64,000 nucleotides of DNA from Ilyomonas sp965214235 (lineage in GTDB: Bacteria > Bacteroidota > Bacteroidia > Chitinophagales > Chitinophagaceae): the NCBI GenBank assembly GCA_965214235.1, contig CBDCBH010000003.1, forward strand, positions 124,001-188,000, given 5' to 3'. The position numbers were made by a program, and so were the translations under genes. This document shows, piece by piece, positions 34,277-44,501 of the stretch. Numbering within the stretch: position 1 is the first letter of the stretch; each line of letters starts with the position of its first letter. The notes under the pieces were generated by a model, which did not search any database, was not told where the DNA came from, and saw only the letters and a list, made by a program, of their open reading frames with translations.

Positions 34277-35926
34277 TTAATTCACTGATTCTATAAGCAT
34301 CGGCTTTTTCAAAGCCAAACGGGCTTCATTGTATTTTTTTGCAGCAGTAACAAATTCTACAAAAAGAGGCGCAGGCTTTTCAACCGTGCTTTTTAATTCC
34401 GGGTGATATTGCACACCAATAAAAAAAGGATGGTCGGAAATTTCCATAATTTCAACAAGGCTTGTGTCGGGGTTGATGCCGCTTGCAATCATGCCTTTTT
34501 CTTCAAACTGATCGAGATAATCATTATTAAATTCATAACGATGCCGATGCCTTTCGCTGATGCGTGTTTCGTTATAAATTCTTTCAGCAAGAGTGCCCGG
34601 CTTTAATACACAGGGATAAGCGCCTAAACGCATAGTGCCACCCATCATTTTTATTTTCTTTTGCATCTCCATCATATCAATTACCGGGTCGGGCGTTGCC
34701 ACATCCATCTCTGTTGAATGCGCTTTTTTTAAGCCTATCACGTTGCGTGCAAATTCAATTACAGCCATTTGCAAACCAAGGCAAATTCCAAAGAAAGGCA
34801 AACCATTTTCACGGGCATGTTGCACCGCTATAATTTTACCTTCAATACCGCGGTTGCCAAAGCCGGGAGCCACCAGCAAACCATCTAAACCATGCAGTTT
34901 TTCGGCTACATTTTCTTTTGTAATGTACTCACTGTGAACATCTACAACCTGCACTTTTACTTCGTTAACAGAGCCTGCGTGAATAAAGCTTTCAAGGATG
35001 GATTTGTAAGCATCCTGCAGCTCAATGTATTTACCAATCAAACCAATGGTAATCTTGCTTTTCGGGTACTTCAACCGGTCTAAAAAACCTTTCCATTTAT
35101 CTAATTGCGCTTCCGGAAAAACAGAGATACCCAGCTTTTTTAAACAATATACATCCAACTTTTCGCGCAGCATTAATAGCGGCACTTCATATATTGTTGA
35201 GGCATCCATCGCCTCAATAACCGCGTCTGGTTTTACATTACAAAACAGGGCGATTTTTCTACGAATATCAGCACCTAACGGCTCTTCAGTGCGGCACACA
35301 AGTACATCAGGATGTACACCGGTTTCGCTTAACATTTTAACGCTGTGCTGCGTAGGTTTTGTTTTTAATTCTTTCGCAGCTTTTAAGTAAGGAATGAGTG
35401 TGAGATGAATAACTACAACGTCATCTTCCGGCAACTCCCACTGTATTTGCCGCACTGCCTCAATGAAAGGTAAGCTTTCAATATCGCCCACTGTTCCGCC
35501 AATTTCAGTAATGATTATATCAAATCTTCCATCATTACCCAGCAGCAACATGCGGCGTTTAATTTCATCGGTAATGTGTGGTATCACTTGTACGGTTTTG
35601 CCTAAAAAAGCGCCTTCTCTTTCACGGTTAATTACAGTTTGATAAATGCGACCTGTGGTAACATTGTTTGCCTGCGAAGTGAAGATGTTTAAGAAGCGTT
35701 CATAATGCCCCAGATCCAAATCGGTTTCAGCGCCATCTTCCGTTACATAACATTCGCCATGCTCGTAAGGATTGAGCGTTCCTGGATCAATGTTAATGTA
35801 GGGATCGAACTTTTGAATGGTAACGCGAAAGCCACGCGATTGCAGCAGCTTAGCCAGCGATGCAGCAATAATTCCTTTTCCTAAACTGCTGGTTACACCC
35901 CCTGTAACAAAAATATATTTCGCCAT
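34277..35926 (-). CDS. pyrG: CTP synthase
   Basis: 549 residues. PyrG aminates UTP to CTP with ammonia from glutamine. The synthetase domain begins KYIFVTGGVTSSLGKGI and has GTVGDIESLPF; the glutaminase domain has VAPGFGNRG, nucleophile Cys in FGICLGLQMA and the His/Glu pair in GVQYHPELKS. The C-terminus is typical. The 306-bp gap upstream holds one dispersed motif copy and a G/C-rich ~36010-36050 patch of no clear function. Confidence 0.97.
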   Translation of the reverse strand: MAKYIFVTGGVTSSLGKGIIAASLAKLLQSRGFRVTIQKFDPYINIDPGTLNPYEHGECYVTEDGAETDLDLGHYERFLNIFTSQANNVTTGRIYQTVINREREGAFLGKTVQVIPHITDEIKRRMLLLGNDGRFDIIITEIGGTVGDIESLPFIEAVRQIQWELPEDDVVVIHLTLIPYLKAAKELKTKPTQHSVKMLSETGVHPDVLVCRTEEPLGADIRRKIALFCNVKPDAVIEAMDASTIYEVPLLMLREKLDVYCLKKLGISVFPEAQLDKWKGFLDRLKYPKSKITIGLIGKYIELQDAYKSILESFIHAGSVNEVKVQVVDVHSEYITKENVAEKLHGLDGLLVAPGFGNRGIEGKIIAVQHARENGLPFFGICLGLQMAVIEFARNVIGLKKAHSTEMDVATPDPVIDMMEMQKKIKMMGGTMRLGAYPCVLKPGTLAERIYNETRISERHRHRYEFNNDYLDQFEEKGMIASGINPDTSLVEIMEISDHPFFIGVQYHPELKSTVEKPAPLFVEFVTAAKKYNEARLALKKPMLIESVN

Positions 35927-36152
35927 AAATTATGGTTTTAATCAACCGATTTTACTGTAAAACAAAAGCAACTTTTACAAGATAAGAAACCTGAAATGAC
36001 CAAAAGCATGAACCGGATTTTGCAATAACCCGGCTTTACAATTTATGCGGAGGTCATACAAAGCTACAATAAAAAAAGAGGCGGTTTTGGTTCGCTTTTT
36101 AAAATGTGGATAACCTGCGCAAACTATTTAATTGGTATTAGCAAAAAAAGCA

Positions 36153-36163
36153 GTAAAAACAAA
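36153..36163 (+). repeat. dispersed motif GTAAAAACAAA
   Basis: Plus-strand copy in the gap between the start of pyrG and the end of the MutS-like gene, preceded by AAAAGCA and followed by CCACTT. Confidence 0.6.
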
Positions 36164-36232
36164 CCACTTACATATTCGATTGTGCAGTTGAAAATAAATT
36201 GCAAAATTTTTTTACTACAAAGTTTTCTTCCA

Positions 36233-38041
36233 TCATTCTATTTCGATGCCTATATTTTTCATCAGAATAGAAGCGTTAAGGCTTTTACAAATACCGGTTT
36301 TTAATTGGTAATCGAAATATAATTTATCGCCGCTTGCCTGCACATCAAAGTGATAATTGTGTATCGCCTGCGGACGTTCATCTTCCATTTTTGCAAGTTC
36401 AACATCGTGGGTAGCAACAATGGCAACAGCTTCTTTCCGTATCAGTTGTTTCAACAGTGCAATCGAGCCGGTATGCCTGTCGAGCGAGTTCGTGCCACGC
36501 AATATTTCATCCAACAAAATCAATACAGGCTGTCTTTCATTTACAGCTTCAATAATGGTTTTTAGCTTTTTTAATTCGGCGTAAAAAGTAGATGTATTTT
36601 CGGCTAAATTATCTCCCACTCTCATACTTGTCATTAATTTCACCACTGAAACTGAAAAGCTATCTGCACAAACCGGCGCGCCCATCAAAGCCAATACAGC
36701 ATTTACTCCTATGCTTCTTAAGAACGTGCTTTTGCCACCCATATTTGAACCGGTAATAACAGCAACTTTACCTTTGCCTTGTAAAGAAAAATCGTTATCG
36801 ATGCGATGATCTTCCGGTAACAACGGATGACCCATTTTTATAGCTTGAAGTGCGAAAAAATCATCTTCAATTGTAGGCATACACCAATTCGGATGATTAA
36901 AAAATAAAGTTGCAAGGCTGTTGCTCACTTCCACATTTGCAACCGCATCAAACCAATTGGCAACACTGTGTTTATTTTTTTGTTTCCATTTGTTTAAAGA
37001 TAAAAGCTGATGCAAATCCCACAATAAAAAAGTGTTTAAAAAGAAAAAGAGAAAATGATTTAAGCGAACGTCGAAACGATTTAATATGTTATACAGTTTT
37101 TTTATTTCGGTTGATGTTGTGTTGCCTTTGCTGTTTAGTAATTGTTGTTGTAAATGAAGCAGCTTTTCAGAAACGAAGGTTTCTGATTCTATTGCTTGTA
37201 ATTGATTTTGTAAGGTTTTAATTTCATTGGAAATTTTAGACATTACTTCATATGTTTTATTGATTTTGCCGCTGATGAAAAATGCAACGAGATAACACAC
37301 AAAAACAATCAGCCAGAATAAAGACGCAGGTATAATATTAATTATGTATAAAAAGATAAGAGATGCTGTAAAAAGAGGAAACAAAAATGCAAGCCATAAC
37401 CACTGTTTTGCAGTAAAACTCATTGGCATACGAAGCCAATTCTGAACGTTATTTTGTGTGTTTACAGAGATCTCGTTTGCAGCGCCTAAGGCTTGTAATT
37501 GCTGTATAAATTCGGTTTTGCTTTTCAGTTCTGCAACTGCTTTCTGTTCGGTTTTGATTTGTTGTTGATTTGATGGACGAAGCATTTTTTCAGCCATTAA
37601 TTTTCGTCCTTGCTGCGAAGTGGAGCGGTTGATGTATTGGTACAAAGATGCCTTTCCAAATAAGTCTAAATCTTCTGCAAACGCATGATTTTGTGGCAAG
37701 TATTCAACACCGGTTTCACGATGCAAAAAGTTATAATGCAAAATTTTGATTTCTTCCTCATTAATAACAACCAATCGTTGCCAGTGAGCCGCTTTTTCTT
37801 TTACATCAGTATCTATTGAAAGAACAAGCAAAAACAAAGCAATGCAAACAACAGCTTCTGTAAGCCAAAGCAGCACTGGCATTGCATTCCAGGTTTTATA
37901 CAACAATAAAGAAGAAAACAAAACAATTAATGATCGCAGCCACGCAATGCGCCGCAATTGTTGCTTTGTTTGGTTTAGTTGCAAACTAAATTGTTCTCTT
38001 CGCTGATTATAAAAAGCATCAACAGAATAGTTGTTTTTCAT
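36233..38041 (-). CDS. membrane-anchored MutS-family ATPase
   Basis: 602 residues. The C-terminal MutS ATPase domain is complete: Walker A GSNMGGKST at 431-439, Walker B LILLDEILRGTN and VATHDVELA. The N-terminal half has two double hydrophobic stretches (about 33-76 and 218-258), so the protein is probably membrane-bound. Mismatch-recognition domain I with its Phe-X-Glu motif is absent, as is an Smr domain. This makes canonical mismatch repair unlikely; the real role is unknown. Close to the tmRNA gene, divergent from it. Confidence 0.85.
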   Translation of the reverse strand: MKNNYSVDAFYNQRREQFSLQLNQTKQQLRRIAWLRSLIVLFSSLLLYKTWNAMPVLLWLTEAVVCIALFLLVLSIDTDVKEKAAHWQRLVVINEEEIKILHYNFLHRETGVEYLPQNHAFAEDLDLFGKASLYQYINRSTSQQGRKLMAEKMLRPSNQQQIKTEQKAVAELKSKTEFIQQLQALGAANEISVNTQNNVQNWLRMPMSFTAKQWLWLAFLFPLFTASLIFLYIINIIPASLFWLIVFVCYLVAFFISGKINKTYEVMSKISNEIKTLQNQLQAIESETFVSEKLLHLQQQLLNSKGNTTSTEIKKLYNILNRFDVRLNHFLFFFLNTFLLWDLHQLLSLNKWKQKNKHSVANWFDAVANVEVSNSLATLFFNHPNWCMPTIEDDFFALQAIKMGHPLLPEDHRIDNDFSLQGKGKVAVITGSNMGGKSTFLRSIGVNAVLALMGAPVCADSFSVSVVKLMTSMRVGDNLAENTSTFYAELKKLKTIIEAVNERQPVLILLDEILRGTNSLDRHTGSIALLKQLIRKEAVAIVATHDVELAKMEDERPQAIHNYHFDVQASGDKLYFDYQLKTGICKSLNASILMKNIGIEIE

Positions 38042-38137
38042 AACACAAAAACAAAGATGCGCATATAACAGTTTATTATGGCAATAAATTGTAAGTTCGC
38101 GTCCCTTACAATTTAAAATTATACATCAAAAAACAAT

Positions 38138-38512
38138 GGGGCTGTACTGGTTTTGACAGCATACGTTGCGGTAGGTGTAAGCATGCAGTGCGTTGTATCA
38201 TTAGCACTTTAATCTGAAGATTCAAACACTAAATGGCAATACACAGTATGCCATGGCTGCCTAATTAGTAATTAAGTAGTCATTAGGGCTGCGTTGAGCA
38301 TGGCTGGCTCCATGCCCCGCTCCGCTGCCGACACAACAACAAAATGGAGATGCTGCCATCAAAGGCTGTGATGATGGCATAAGAAGCATTCAGCTAAGGA
38401 AAAAATTGGTTGGTTTGTTTCCTGTTTTTTCCCGACAAGCAATAACAAGCTAAGCATGTAGAAAACTTATGGTAATGATGTTTGGACAGGGGTTCGACTC
38501 CCCTCAGCTCCA
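38138..38512 (+). ncRNA. ssrA: transfer-messenger RNA
   Basis: GGGGCTG at the 5' end pairs with CAGCTCC at the 3' end, and the T arm GGACAGGGGTTCGACTCCCC is present, so this is a one-piece tmRNA. The coding segment best reads GGC AAT ACA CAG TAT GCC ATG GCT GCC TAA, giving tag GNTQYAMAA after the resume alanine. It ends in the AA that ClpXP-type proteases recognise and resembles other Bacteroidota tags such as GENNYALAA. The resume codon is inferred. Confidence 0.95.
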
Positions 38513-38521
38513 CAAAAGCTA

Positions 38522-38553
38522 AAAAGCGTTGTAAAAATATACAACGCTTTTTT
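38522..38553 (+). terminator. tmRNA terminator
   Basis: AAAAGCGTTGT pairs with ACAACGCTTTT around a short A/T loop and runs into T residues ten bases after the tmRNA 3' end. Confidence 0.88.
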
Positions 38554-38719
38554 CATGTCTCCATTTCAAACTGTTTTTCCAATATTGACACTTTAAATTT
38601 TTGGTTCTAATTACTAACTCATTCACTTACAACCTATTATCCGTTGGCATCCTGATTGAAATTTAAGTGCATCACAATATTGAAATCATTACTTCAATAT
38701 CAAATTTAAAATCCATTAT

Positions 38720-38887
38720 ATGAAAACAGTATCACGTTGCGGCCGCGCCTGCCTGCTTTTTTTAATTGTTATTTCTTCCTTACTTCTGATGAATGCTATA
38801 AGCTTCTTTATGTTGATCCGTTTAAGACAAAAGAAAGAAGACGAACTATTTTATGATAACCATTTGCTTGTAGGTTACGAAGTTTGA
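38720..38887 (+). CDS. small single-pass membrane protein, 55 residues
   Basis: ATG 38720 opens a 55-residue frame. A basic head (KTVSRCGRAC) leads into a hydrophobic helix (about 11-33) and then a charged tail (RLRQKKEDELFYDNHLL). The charge pattern suits an inner-membrane protein with the tail inside. It sits alone, 166 bp after the tmRNA terminator. Unrecognised and uncertain. The following 378 bp (38888-39265) show nothing recognisable. Confidence 0.45.
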   Translation: MKTVSRCGRACLLFLIVISSLLLMNAISFFMLIRLRQKKEDELFYDNHLLVGYEV

Positions 38888-39265
38888 AATTGAAAAATAG
38901 TTTTCATCTTTTTATTGGTTCAACGGCTTTTTAAAAGGCAATGAAAAAGAAAATACAAAGCCTTTACATAGCTTACTGTTTACTTTAATGTACCCTAGGT
39001 GCTTTTAAAAAATCTTAAAAGTGATGAATAAGCGAATGCCAAAGCCGGTAAATTTATAGTTGTTACTTTCTACCCGATAAAGCAGTTCAAATTTTTTTTT
39101 GATTGTTGGCGGTAATATTACACAAGCTTAAATTATAAAGAGAAATGATAGACAAACGGCACTCATTTGTTTTTAATTACAATCTCGCTTAACAATTGTT
39201 TTGCGTAATAAATCATTTTGTGAAATGAGTGCAATGAAATAATTTGTTTTTATTTTTATTGCAAT

Positions 39266-41995
39266 TTAGTTCTCTGCCTCTTCAACAGGCAGCGTAAAAT
39301 AAAAAATACTTCCTTTACCAACCTCACTTTCCACCCAAACTTTTCCGCCATGTCGCTGTATAATTTCGGCGCATACGTACAGACCGATGCCAAAACCTGA
39401 AACCGTTGTGTTGTATTTGTTTTCGACTCTGTAAAACCTATCAAACAATCGCTCTTTATCGTGCGGTGCAATGCCTCTTCCTTCATCTTTAATGCTTACC
39501 TGAACATTATTATTTATTTTAGAACAATCAATATCGATTTGAGTTTCACGATTAGAATATTTCACTGCATTGCTGATAAAATTATTAATCACTTGCCCTA
39601 TTTTTTCATAGTCGGCAAATACGCGAACTGGCTCACAAGGTTGTAAAAAAACAATGTAATCTCTTGTGATAAATTGCATCTCATTCAATACCTCGTTAAC
39701 TAAATCGCTTATAAAAAAAGAATATTTTTCAAGATGAATTTTACCGGCATCTAACCTTGAAACATTTAAAAAGCTATTAATGAGGTTAGTCATTTTATTA
39801 ATTTGCTGATCAGCTTTATCAAGTAAATAATTGTTGCCCATGTTTTCGTTTTCATTTTGTATTTGCAACACTTGTAAAAAGCCTTTCATCGAGGTAAGCG
39901 GCGTTTTTAACTCATGACTTACCATCGCTATAAAATCGTTCTTGCGAATTTCATCCAGCTTGCGTTCGGTGATGTCAAAAAAAGTTCCCGAAAATTGTTC
40001 AGGCTTACCGGTAGTTGAAGAATACGTTTTGCCGGTTGATTTTACCCAGCGTATGTTTTTATCATGATGGCTGATAATAGGAAATTCAATGTCAAAGCTC
40101 TCTCCGCTTTGATAGGCGCTGCGAATTGTATGTAACACAACTTCTTTGTATTCGTCGCTGATTTGTTCAATTGCAGATGCGTAAGTCATATTTTCATTAG
40201 CATCGTATCCAAACATTTCTTTTAAGCGTACAGAAGGCACAAAAGTTTCGGTTGCAATATCAAAGTACCAGGTACCCAATGCAGCTGATTCAATAGCCTG
40301 CTGAAACATTTCCTGCGTGTGCAGCGCCTGCTGGCGCGCTTTGTACTCATTAGTAATTTCATCGGTTATCATCATTACGCCAAGCACTTTATCCGTTGCA
40401 TCTTTTAAAGGATGATACACCGAATTTACAACCGCATCCCTGCTGCCGCCATCTTTATTCCGAAGCTTTACTTCCAAGTCGAAATTTCTTCGCGTTTTGC
40501 CGGTTACAAACACTTCATCCAGCCATTCCAAAACACCTTGCCCCATCAATTCCGGCCGGGCAATGCGTTGTGGTAAACCTATCACATCTTCTCTTTTGTA
40601 ACCCCATATTTTTAAAATATTGTCGTTTACGGCTTCTATAATCTGCTCACTACCACGCAGCAAACACATACCTAACGGAGCTTGCTCAAATAAGCCACGA
40701 AAACGGCTTTCGCTTTCGGCTAATTGATTCAATAATTTGCGGCGAGCGGTAACATTAGTAAAAGTTCCTACAGAGCCGGTAAGTTTTTTTTCAGCATCAA
40801 AGAGAGGAGCTGCGTTGAGTGAAATATAGATTACTTCCTCATTATGCAATTGTATTCCATATTCAAAATTATTAACCGGCTTCCAAGTAAGTAATGCAAT
40901 GTTTATCGGATGTTCTTCCCAAGGCAAAGGCGTGCCATCGAGCCTCAAATTTTTCCAGGTTATTTCATTATAAACAGGATCACCATTTTCGTATTTTTCA
41001 ACTTTCACCATTTGTTGAGCAGATGTATTTGCATAAAATACTTTACCATTTACATCGGTGATACTTACACCTTCTGCCATCGTATCTAAAATACTTTGCA
41101 AACGGGCTTCGTTATTACGCAACGCATCTTCAATACTGTTTTTTAATTCGATGGTTTTTTCAAGGTCCTTTCGTGTTATTACTTGCCTGGTAACATCAAT
41201 GCCAATTACCATAATGCCTGTGCTTTCGCCATCCTTATTTTTTAAGGGATGATAAATAAAGTTATAATACCCTTCTATCAGTTCATTGTTTTGCTCAAAA
41301 TGTGCTAACTGGCTGTTACCATAATAAGTTTCGCCGCTGCTGTAAACGGTATCCAGAATTTGTAAGAATGGCTGACCATTTAATTCGGGAATGGCTTCGG
41401 CTACTGTTTTGCCAATGATGTCTTTTGTTTTACCCAACACCTGCAAAATGCTATCGTTTCCAAACTCAATTTTTAATTCTCTGCCAGATAGCAAGCCAAT
41501 GCCAACAGGCGCCTGTTGATAAGCCTCCTGCAACTGCCTGCGCTGTGCTTCCACTATCTCAAACTCGTTTCTTTTTTTTTGTGCTAAATTGTAAATTTCA
41601 GTAACGTCCTGCGTTATATGAACAATACATTCCACTTCTCCCTGTTCATTTAAAACCGGCGAATTGGTTGCTGTCCAGTAACGTGTTTCCCATTGGTTTG
41701 TGCGGCGCACAAAAATATCGTAACGCCGCGCTCCCAGCACAGCTTCTTGTTTTGTGAGAAGTGCTGTTGTGAGGCTTTCTTTTAGTTGGTTTGCGCCATT
41801 GCTTTCAATATGCGGATTTTCAGGAAAAGCTTCTAACAAGCCTACGCCAATCAATTCATCAAGTGTTGCGCCCGTTATGTTGAGATAAGTTTTGCTAACA
41901 GAGATGATAGTAAACTTAGGAGCATCGGGCTGCACCACAATGGTAGGCGGTGCAGTGTTTAAAAACAAATCGAATCGTATGTTTTGCGCATTCAC
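39266..41995 (-). CDS. multi-PAS sensor histidine kinase
   Basis: 909 residues, no signal peptide or membrane segment, so cytoplasmic. About five PAS/PAC units fill residues 8-680 (each with a WxxxxxPxxD or GxxxxxxDVT type PAC tail). The phospho-acceptor is His694 in MVSHELKTPLTS; ATP-binding boxes are NFISNAVKYS (N), KDEGRGIAP (G1), FDRFYRVEN (F) and GFGIGLYVCAEI (G2). No response regulator lies beside it, so it is an orphan kinase whose input and output are unknown. Confidence 0.9.
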   Translation of the reverse strand: MNAQNIRFDLFLNTAPPTIVVQPDAPKFTIISVSKTYLNITGATLDELIGVGLLEAFPENPHIESNGANQLKESLTTALLTKQEAVLGARRYDIFVRRTNQWETRYWTATNSPVLNEQGEVECIVHITQDVTEIYNLAQKKRNEFEIVEAQRRQLQEAYQQAPVGIGLLSGRELKIEFGNDSILQVLGKTKDIIGKTVAEAIPELNGQPFLQILDTVYSSGETYYGNSQLAHFEQNNELIEGYYNFIYHPLKNKDGESTGIMVIGIDVTRQVITRKDLEKTIELKNSIEDALRNNEARLQSILDTMAEGVSITDVNGKVFYANTSAQQMVKVEKYENGDPVYNEITWKNLRLDGTPLPWEEHPINIALLTWKPVNNFEYGIQLHNEEVIYISLNAAPLFDAEKKLTGSVGTFTNVTARRKLLNQLAESESRFRGLFEQAPLGMCLLRGSEQIIEAVNDNILKIWGYKREDVIGLPQRIARPELMGQGVLEWLDEVFVTGKTRRNFDLEVKLRNKDGGSRDAVVNSVYHPLKDATDKVLGVMMITDEITNEYKARQQALHTQEMFQQAIESAALGTWYFDIATETFVPSVRLKEMFGYDANENMTYASAIEQISDEYKEVVLHTIRSAYQSGESFDIEFPIISHHDKNIRWVKSTGKTYSSTTGKPEQFSGTFFDITERKLDEIRKNDFIAMVSHELKTPLTSMKGFLQVLQIQNENENMGNNYLLDKADQQINKMTNLINSFLNVSRLDAGKIHLEKYSFFISDLVNEVLNEMQFITRDYIVFLQPCEPVRVFADYEKIGQVINNFISNAVKYSNRETQIDIDCSKINNNVQVSIKDEGRGIAPHDKERLFDRFYRVENKYNTTVSGFGIGLYVCAEIIQRHGGKVWVESEVGKGSIFYFTLPVEEAEN

Positions 41996-42114
41996 TTGTG
42001 GTATGGATTCGTTGTGCTATGAATAGATATTATAGCAAATTTACTCTAAGTGTTGATACACAAGCCGTAAAAAAGAAATTAAAAAAGGAAGGAATGAATA
42101 ATGAAAGTAAATCA

Positions 42115-43458
42115 TCAAACCACTTGCCTTGACTTTACTTCAATGTATTTGTTGATTACGTTTGCCGTGAGCTTTTGCGGCGGGGTTAGCAATGCCATGA
42201 TGCCTGCATTTTGTAACTCTTTTACCATTTGTCGTTTATCAAAAGCAAATTTGCTGGCAATGGTTTTTGTGTACACGGCTTCCAATGTAGCAGCCGGTTG
42301 TTTTTGCAAATCAGTAAGCTCTGTATTCTCAAAAAAAACAATTAACAGCGCATGATATGAAGCTATTTTTTTTAAGTAAGGAAGTTGCCTTTGCAAGCCG
42401 TATATGCTTTCAAAATTTGTAAACAAAACAAGCAGACTTCGTTGTTTTATTTTTTGCCGGATAGTACTGTATAAGGCTTCACTATTACTATCCGAAAATA
42501 CAGTTTGCTGCCGGTATAGTGTTTCAAGCAACGTAGATATATGGCCACCTTTTTTATTGGGTGCAACAAACTGATCGATAGTTTTGCCGTAAGTTAACAA
42601 TCCGGCTTTATCGCCTTTCAGCAAAACAGTATTACACAATACAAGCGAAGCGTTAATGGCGTAATCCAACAATGTCATACCTGCAAAAGGCATCTTCATG
42701 TTTCTGCTTTTATCAATTATGCAAACTACTTGCTGGCTGCGTTCATCCATAAACGTGTTAATCATCAACCCGTTCTTGCGTGCTGTTGCCTGCCAGTTAA
42801 TGGTACGATAATCATCGCCGGGTACATACTCTTTAATCTGCTCAAATTCAAGACTGCTGCCAATTTTACGCAGTTGCCGCGAACCTTTTTCTTCTAATTG
42901 ATGGGTTACAGATAGCAACTGATAACGCCGCATCTGCATAAAAGACGGATATACAGCAACCGTTTTTTCGTTTCCTGATTTGATATGACGAACAAGCAAA
43001 CGCAATGGGCTATGTAAAAACAAATTGATAATGCCAAAGCTATATTCGCCACGCTCGAAGGGCTTTACTTTGTAAGAAAAAGAAACGCTTCCGCTGCTTT
43101 TTAAATTGAAGTAATAAGGCGTTGCAACAGGTTGCAGTTGATACGGCAATTCATCAATCACATCAACAACTGTGTTGTAAGAAAGATGATTGCTGAGGTG
43201 CAATGTAACCGTGTTATCATCGCCGTTGCTAAATCTATCAGCGCATATCCTTTCAGCAGTTACAGGATGTTTACTAACGAACAGCAGAATCAAATCAAAC
43301 AGTAAAGCAAGGCTGATACAAAGCAAGGCAAGGCTACCTATTTCAATCAGCGCATCAAAGAAAAAAGCAAGTATAAAAATAGCAATGATGCCAACAACAA
43401 TAAAATAAAACCGGTTTGTGAAATAAAAAGAAAACCGATTCAGTAATTTTTTCAACAT
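42115..43458 (-). CDS. DUF58 domain protein
   Basis: 447 residues: two membrane helices at the N-terminus (about 16-60), then a beta-rich region, then the DUF58 core (GSSLEFEQIKEYVPGDDYRT then INWQATARKNGLM), which is a von Willebrand A-like fold with a degenerate metal site (CIIDKSRNM). DUF58 proteins work with MoxR ATPases as chaperone-type modules for envelope or metalloenzyme assembly. Last gene of the 42-48 kb block. Confidence 0.9.
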   Translation of the reverse strand: MLKKLLNRFSFYFTNRFYFIVVGIIAIFILAFFFDALIEIGSLALLCISLALLFDLILLFVSKHPVTAERICADRFSNGDDNTVTLHLSNHLSYNTVVDVIDELPYQLQPVATPYYFNLKSSGSVSFSYKVKPFERGEYSFGIINLFLHSPLRLLVRHIKSGNEKTVAVYPSFMQMRRYQLLSVTHQLEEKGSRQLRKIGSSLEFEQIKEYVPGDDYRTINWQATARKNGLMINTFMDERSQQVVCIIDKSRNMKMPFAGMTLLDYAINASLVLCNTVLLKGDKAGLLTYGKTIDQFVAPNKKGGHISTLLETLYRQQTVFSDSNSEALYSTIRQKIKQRSLLVLFTNFESIYGLQRQLPYLKKIASYHALLIVFFENTELTDLQKQPAATLEAVYTKTIASKFAFDKRQMVKELQNAGIMALLTPPQKLTANVINKYIEVKSRQVV

Positions 43459-43526
43459 GCTACATCAAAATAAATATTTGCAACCCTGCATCAATACATC
43501 CGGCAACCAACTTTGTACATTTACCA

Positions 43527-44501
43527 TTACCTTGGTATCTCAATTCCATGAATTATTCTTTGAATCACTTCATCTTCTTTTGTGCCTTCCATTTCCCGCT
43601 CCGGCGTTAAAATAATACGATGCCTAAGCACTGGTGTTGCGGCTTGCACAATATCATCGGGCGTTACAAAATCTCTGCCGCTCATTACCGCAAAGGCTTT
43701 GGCAGCGTTCATTACAGCCAGCGAAGCACGTGGAGAAGCGCCCAAATAAACTGCCCTGTCGCTGCGCGTACTTACAATAATTCTTGCAATAAACCGAAGC
43801 AATTTATCTTCAATCAAAACTGATTTTATTGTTTGCTGATATTGTGTAATTGCATTCCCTGAAACTACCGCATTTACAGTTGCTAAAACATTTGTTGTAG
43901 AGAAACTATTAAAGCGTTGCAAAATGTTTACCTCATCTTCTTCGTTAGGATAGGGCACAATAATTTTAAATAAAAACCTGTCTAATTGCGCTTCAGGCAA
44001 GCGATAAGTTCCTTCCTGTTCAATAGGGTTTTGCGTTGCAATCACCATAAACGGCGGCGTCATTTTGTGCGTTATGCCATCGCTCGTAATCTGGCGTTCT
44101 TCCATTACTTCAAACAAAGCAGCTTGTGTTTTGGCAGGCGCACGGTTAATCTCATCAATCAGCACAAGGTTGCTAAAAATAGGTCCGCGCTTAAATTCAA
44201 AAGTGCTGGTTCCGGGGTTAAAAATATTTGTTCCCAGCACATCGCTCGGCATTAAATCGGGTGTGAATTGTATGCGGCTAAAACCGGTTTGTAAACATTT
44301 TGCAACAAGCCTTGCGGTTAATGTTTTTGCAACACCGGGAACGCCTTCTATCAACACATGACCATCCGCTAAAATAGCCGCCATAATGAGCCGCACCATT
44401 TCATCCTGACCTACAATTACCTTTTTAATTTCCTGTTGCAATTGCATTACAGCATTGCTTAGTTCGCTTACATCGGTTCGTTGTTCAAACAGTGTTTCCA
44501 T
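43527..44501 (-). CDS. MoxR-family AAA+ ATPase
   Basis: 324 residues with Walker A GVPGVAKT (about 56-63), Walker B LVLIDEINRAPAKTQ, sensor 1 IATQNP and the sensor 2 region ASPRASLAVM. MoxR ATPases act as chaperones together with VWA/DUF58 proteins. The start overlaps the stop of the DUF4350 gene (TAATG), and DUF58 follows 68 bp later, so all are one transcription unit. Confidence 0.93.
   Translation of the reverse strand: METLFEQRTDVSELSNAVMQLQQEIKKVIVGQDEMVRLIMAAILADGHVLIEGVPGVAKTLTARLVAKCLQTGFSRIQFTPDLMPSDVLGTNIFNPGTSTFEFKRGPIFSNLVLIDEINRAPAKTQAALFEVMEERQITSDGITHKMTPPFMVIATQNPIEQEGTYRLPEAQLDRFLFKIIVPYPNEEDEVNILQRFNSFSTTNVLATVNAVVSGNAITQYQQTIKSVLIEDKLLRFIARIIVSTRSDRAVYLGASPRASLAVMNAAKAFAVMSGRDFVTPDDIVQAATPVLRHRIILTPEREMEGTKEDEVIQRIIHGIEIPR

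Noticed and set aside
34040..34288. 82-codon frame upstream of pyrG's end
   Set aside because: It runs straight through the strong terminator at 34213-34254 and into antisense pyrG; no family features.
38138..38720. Integrated element at the tmRNA 3' end
   Set aside because: tmRNA is a common integration site, but no integrase, direct repeat of the 3' end or foreign genes follow.
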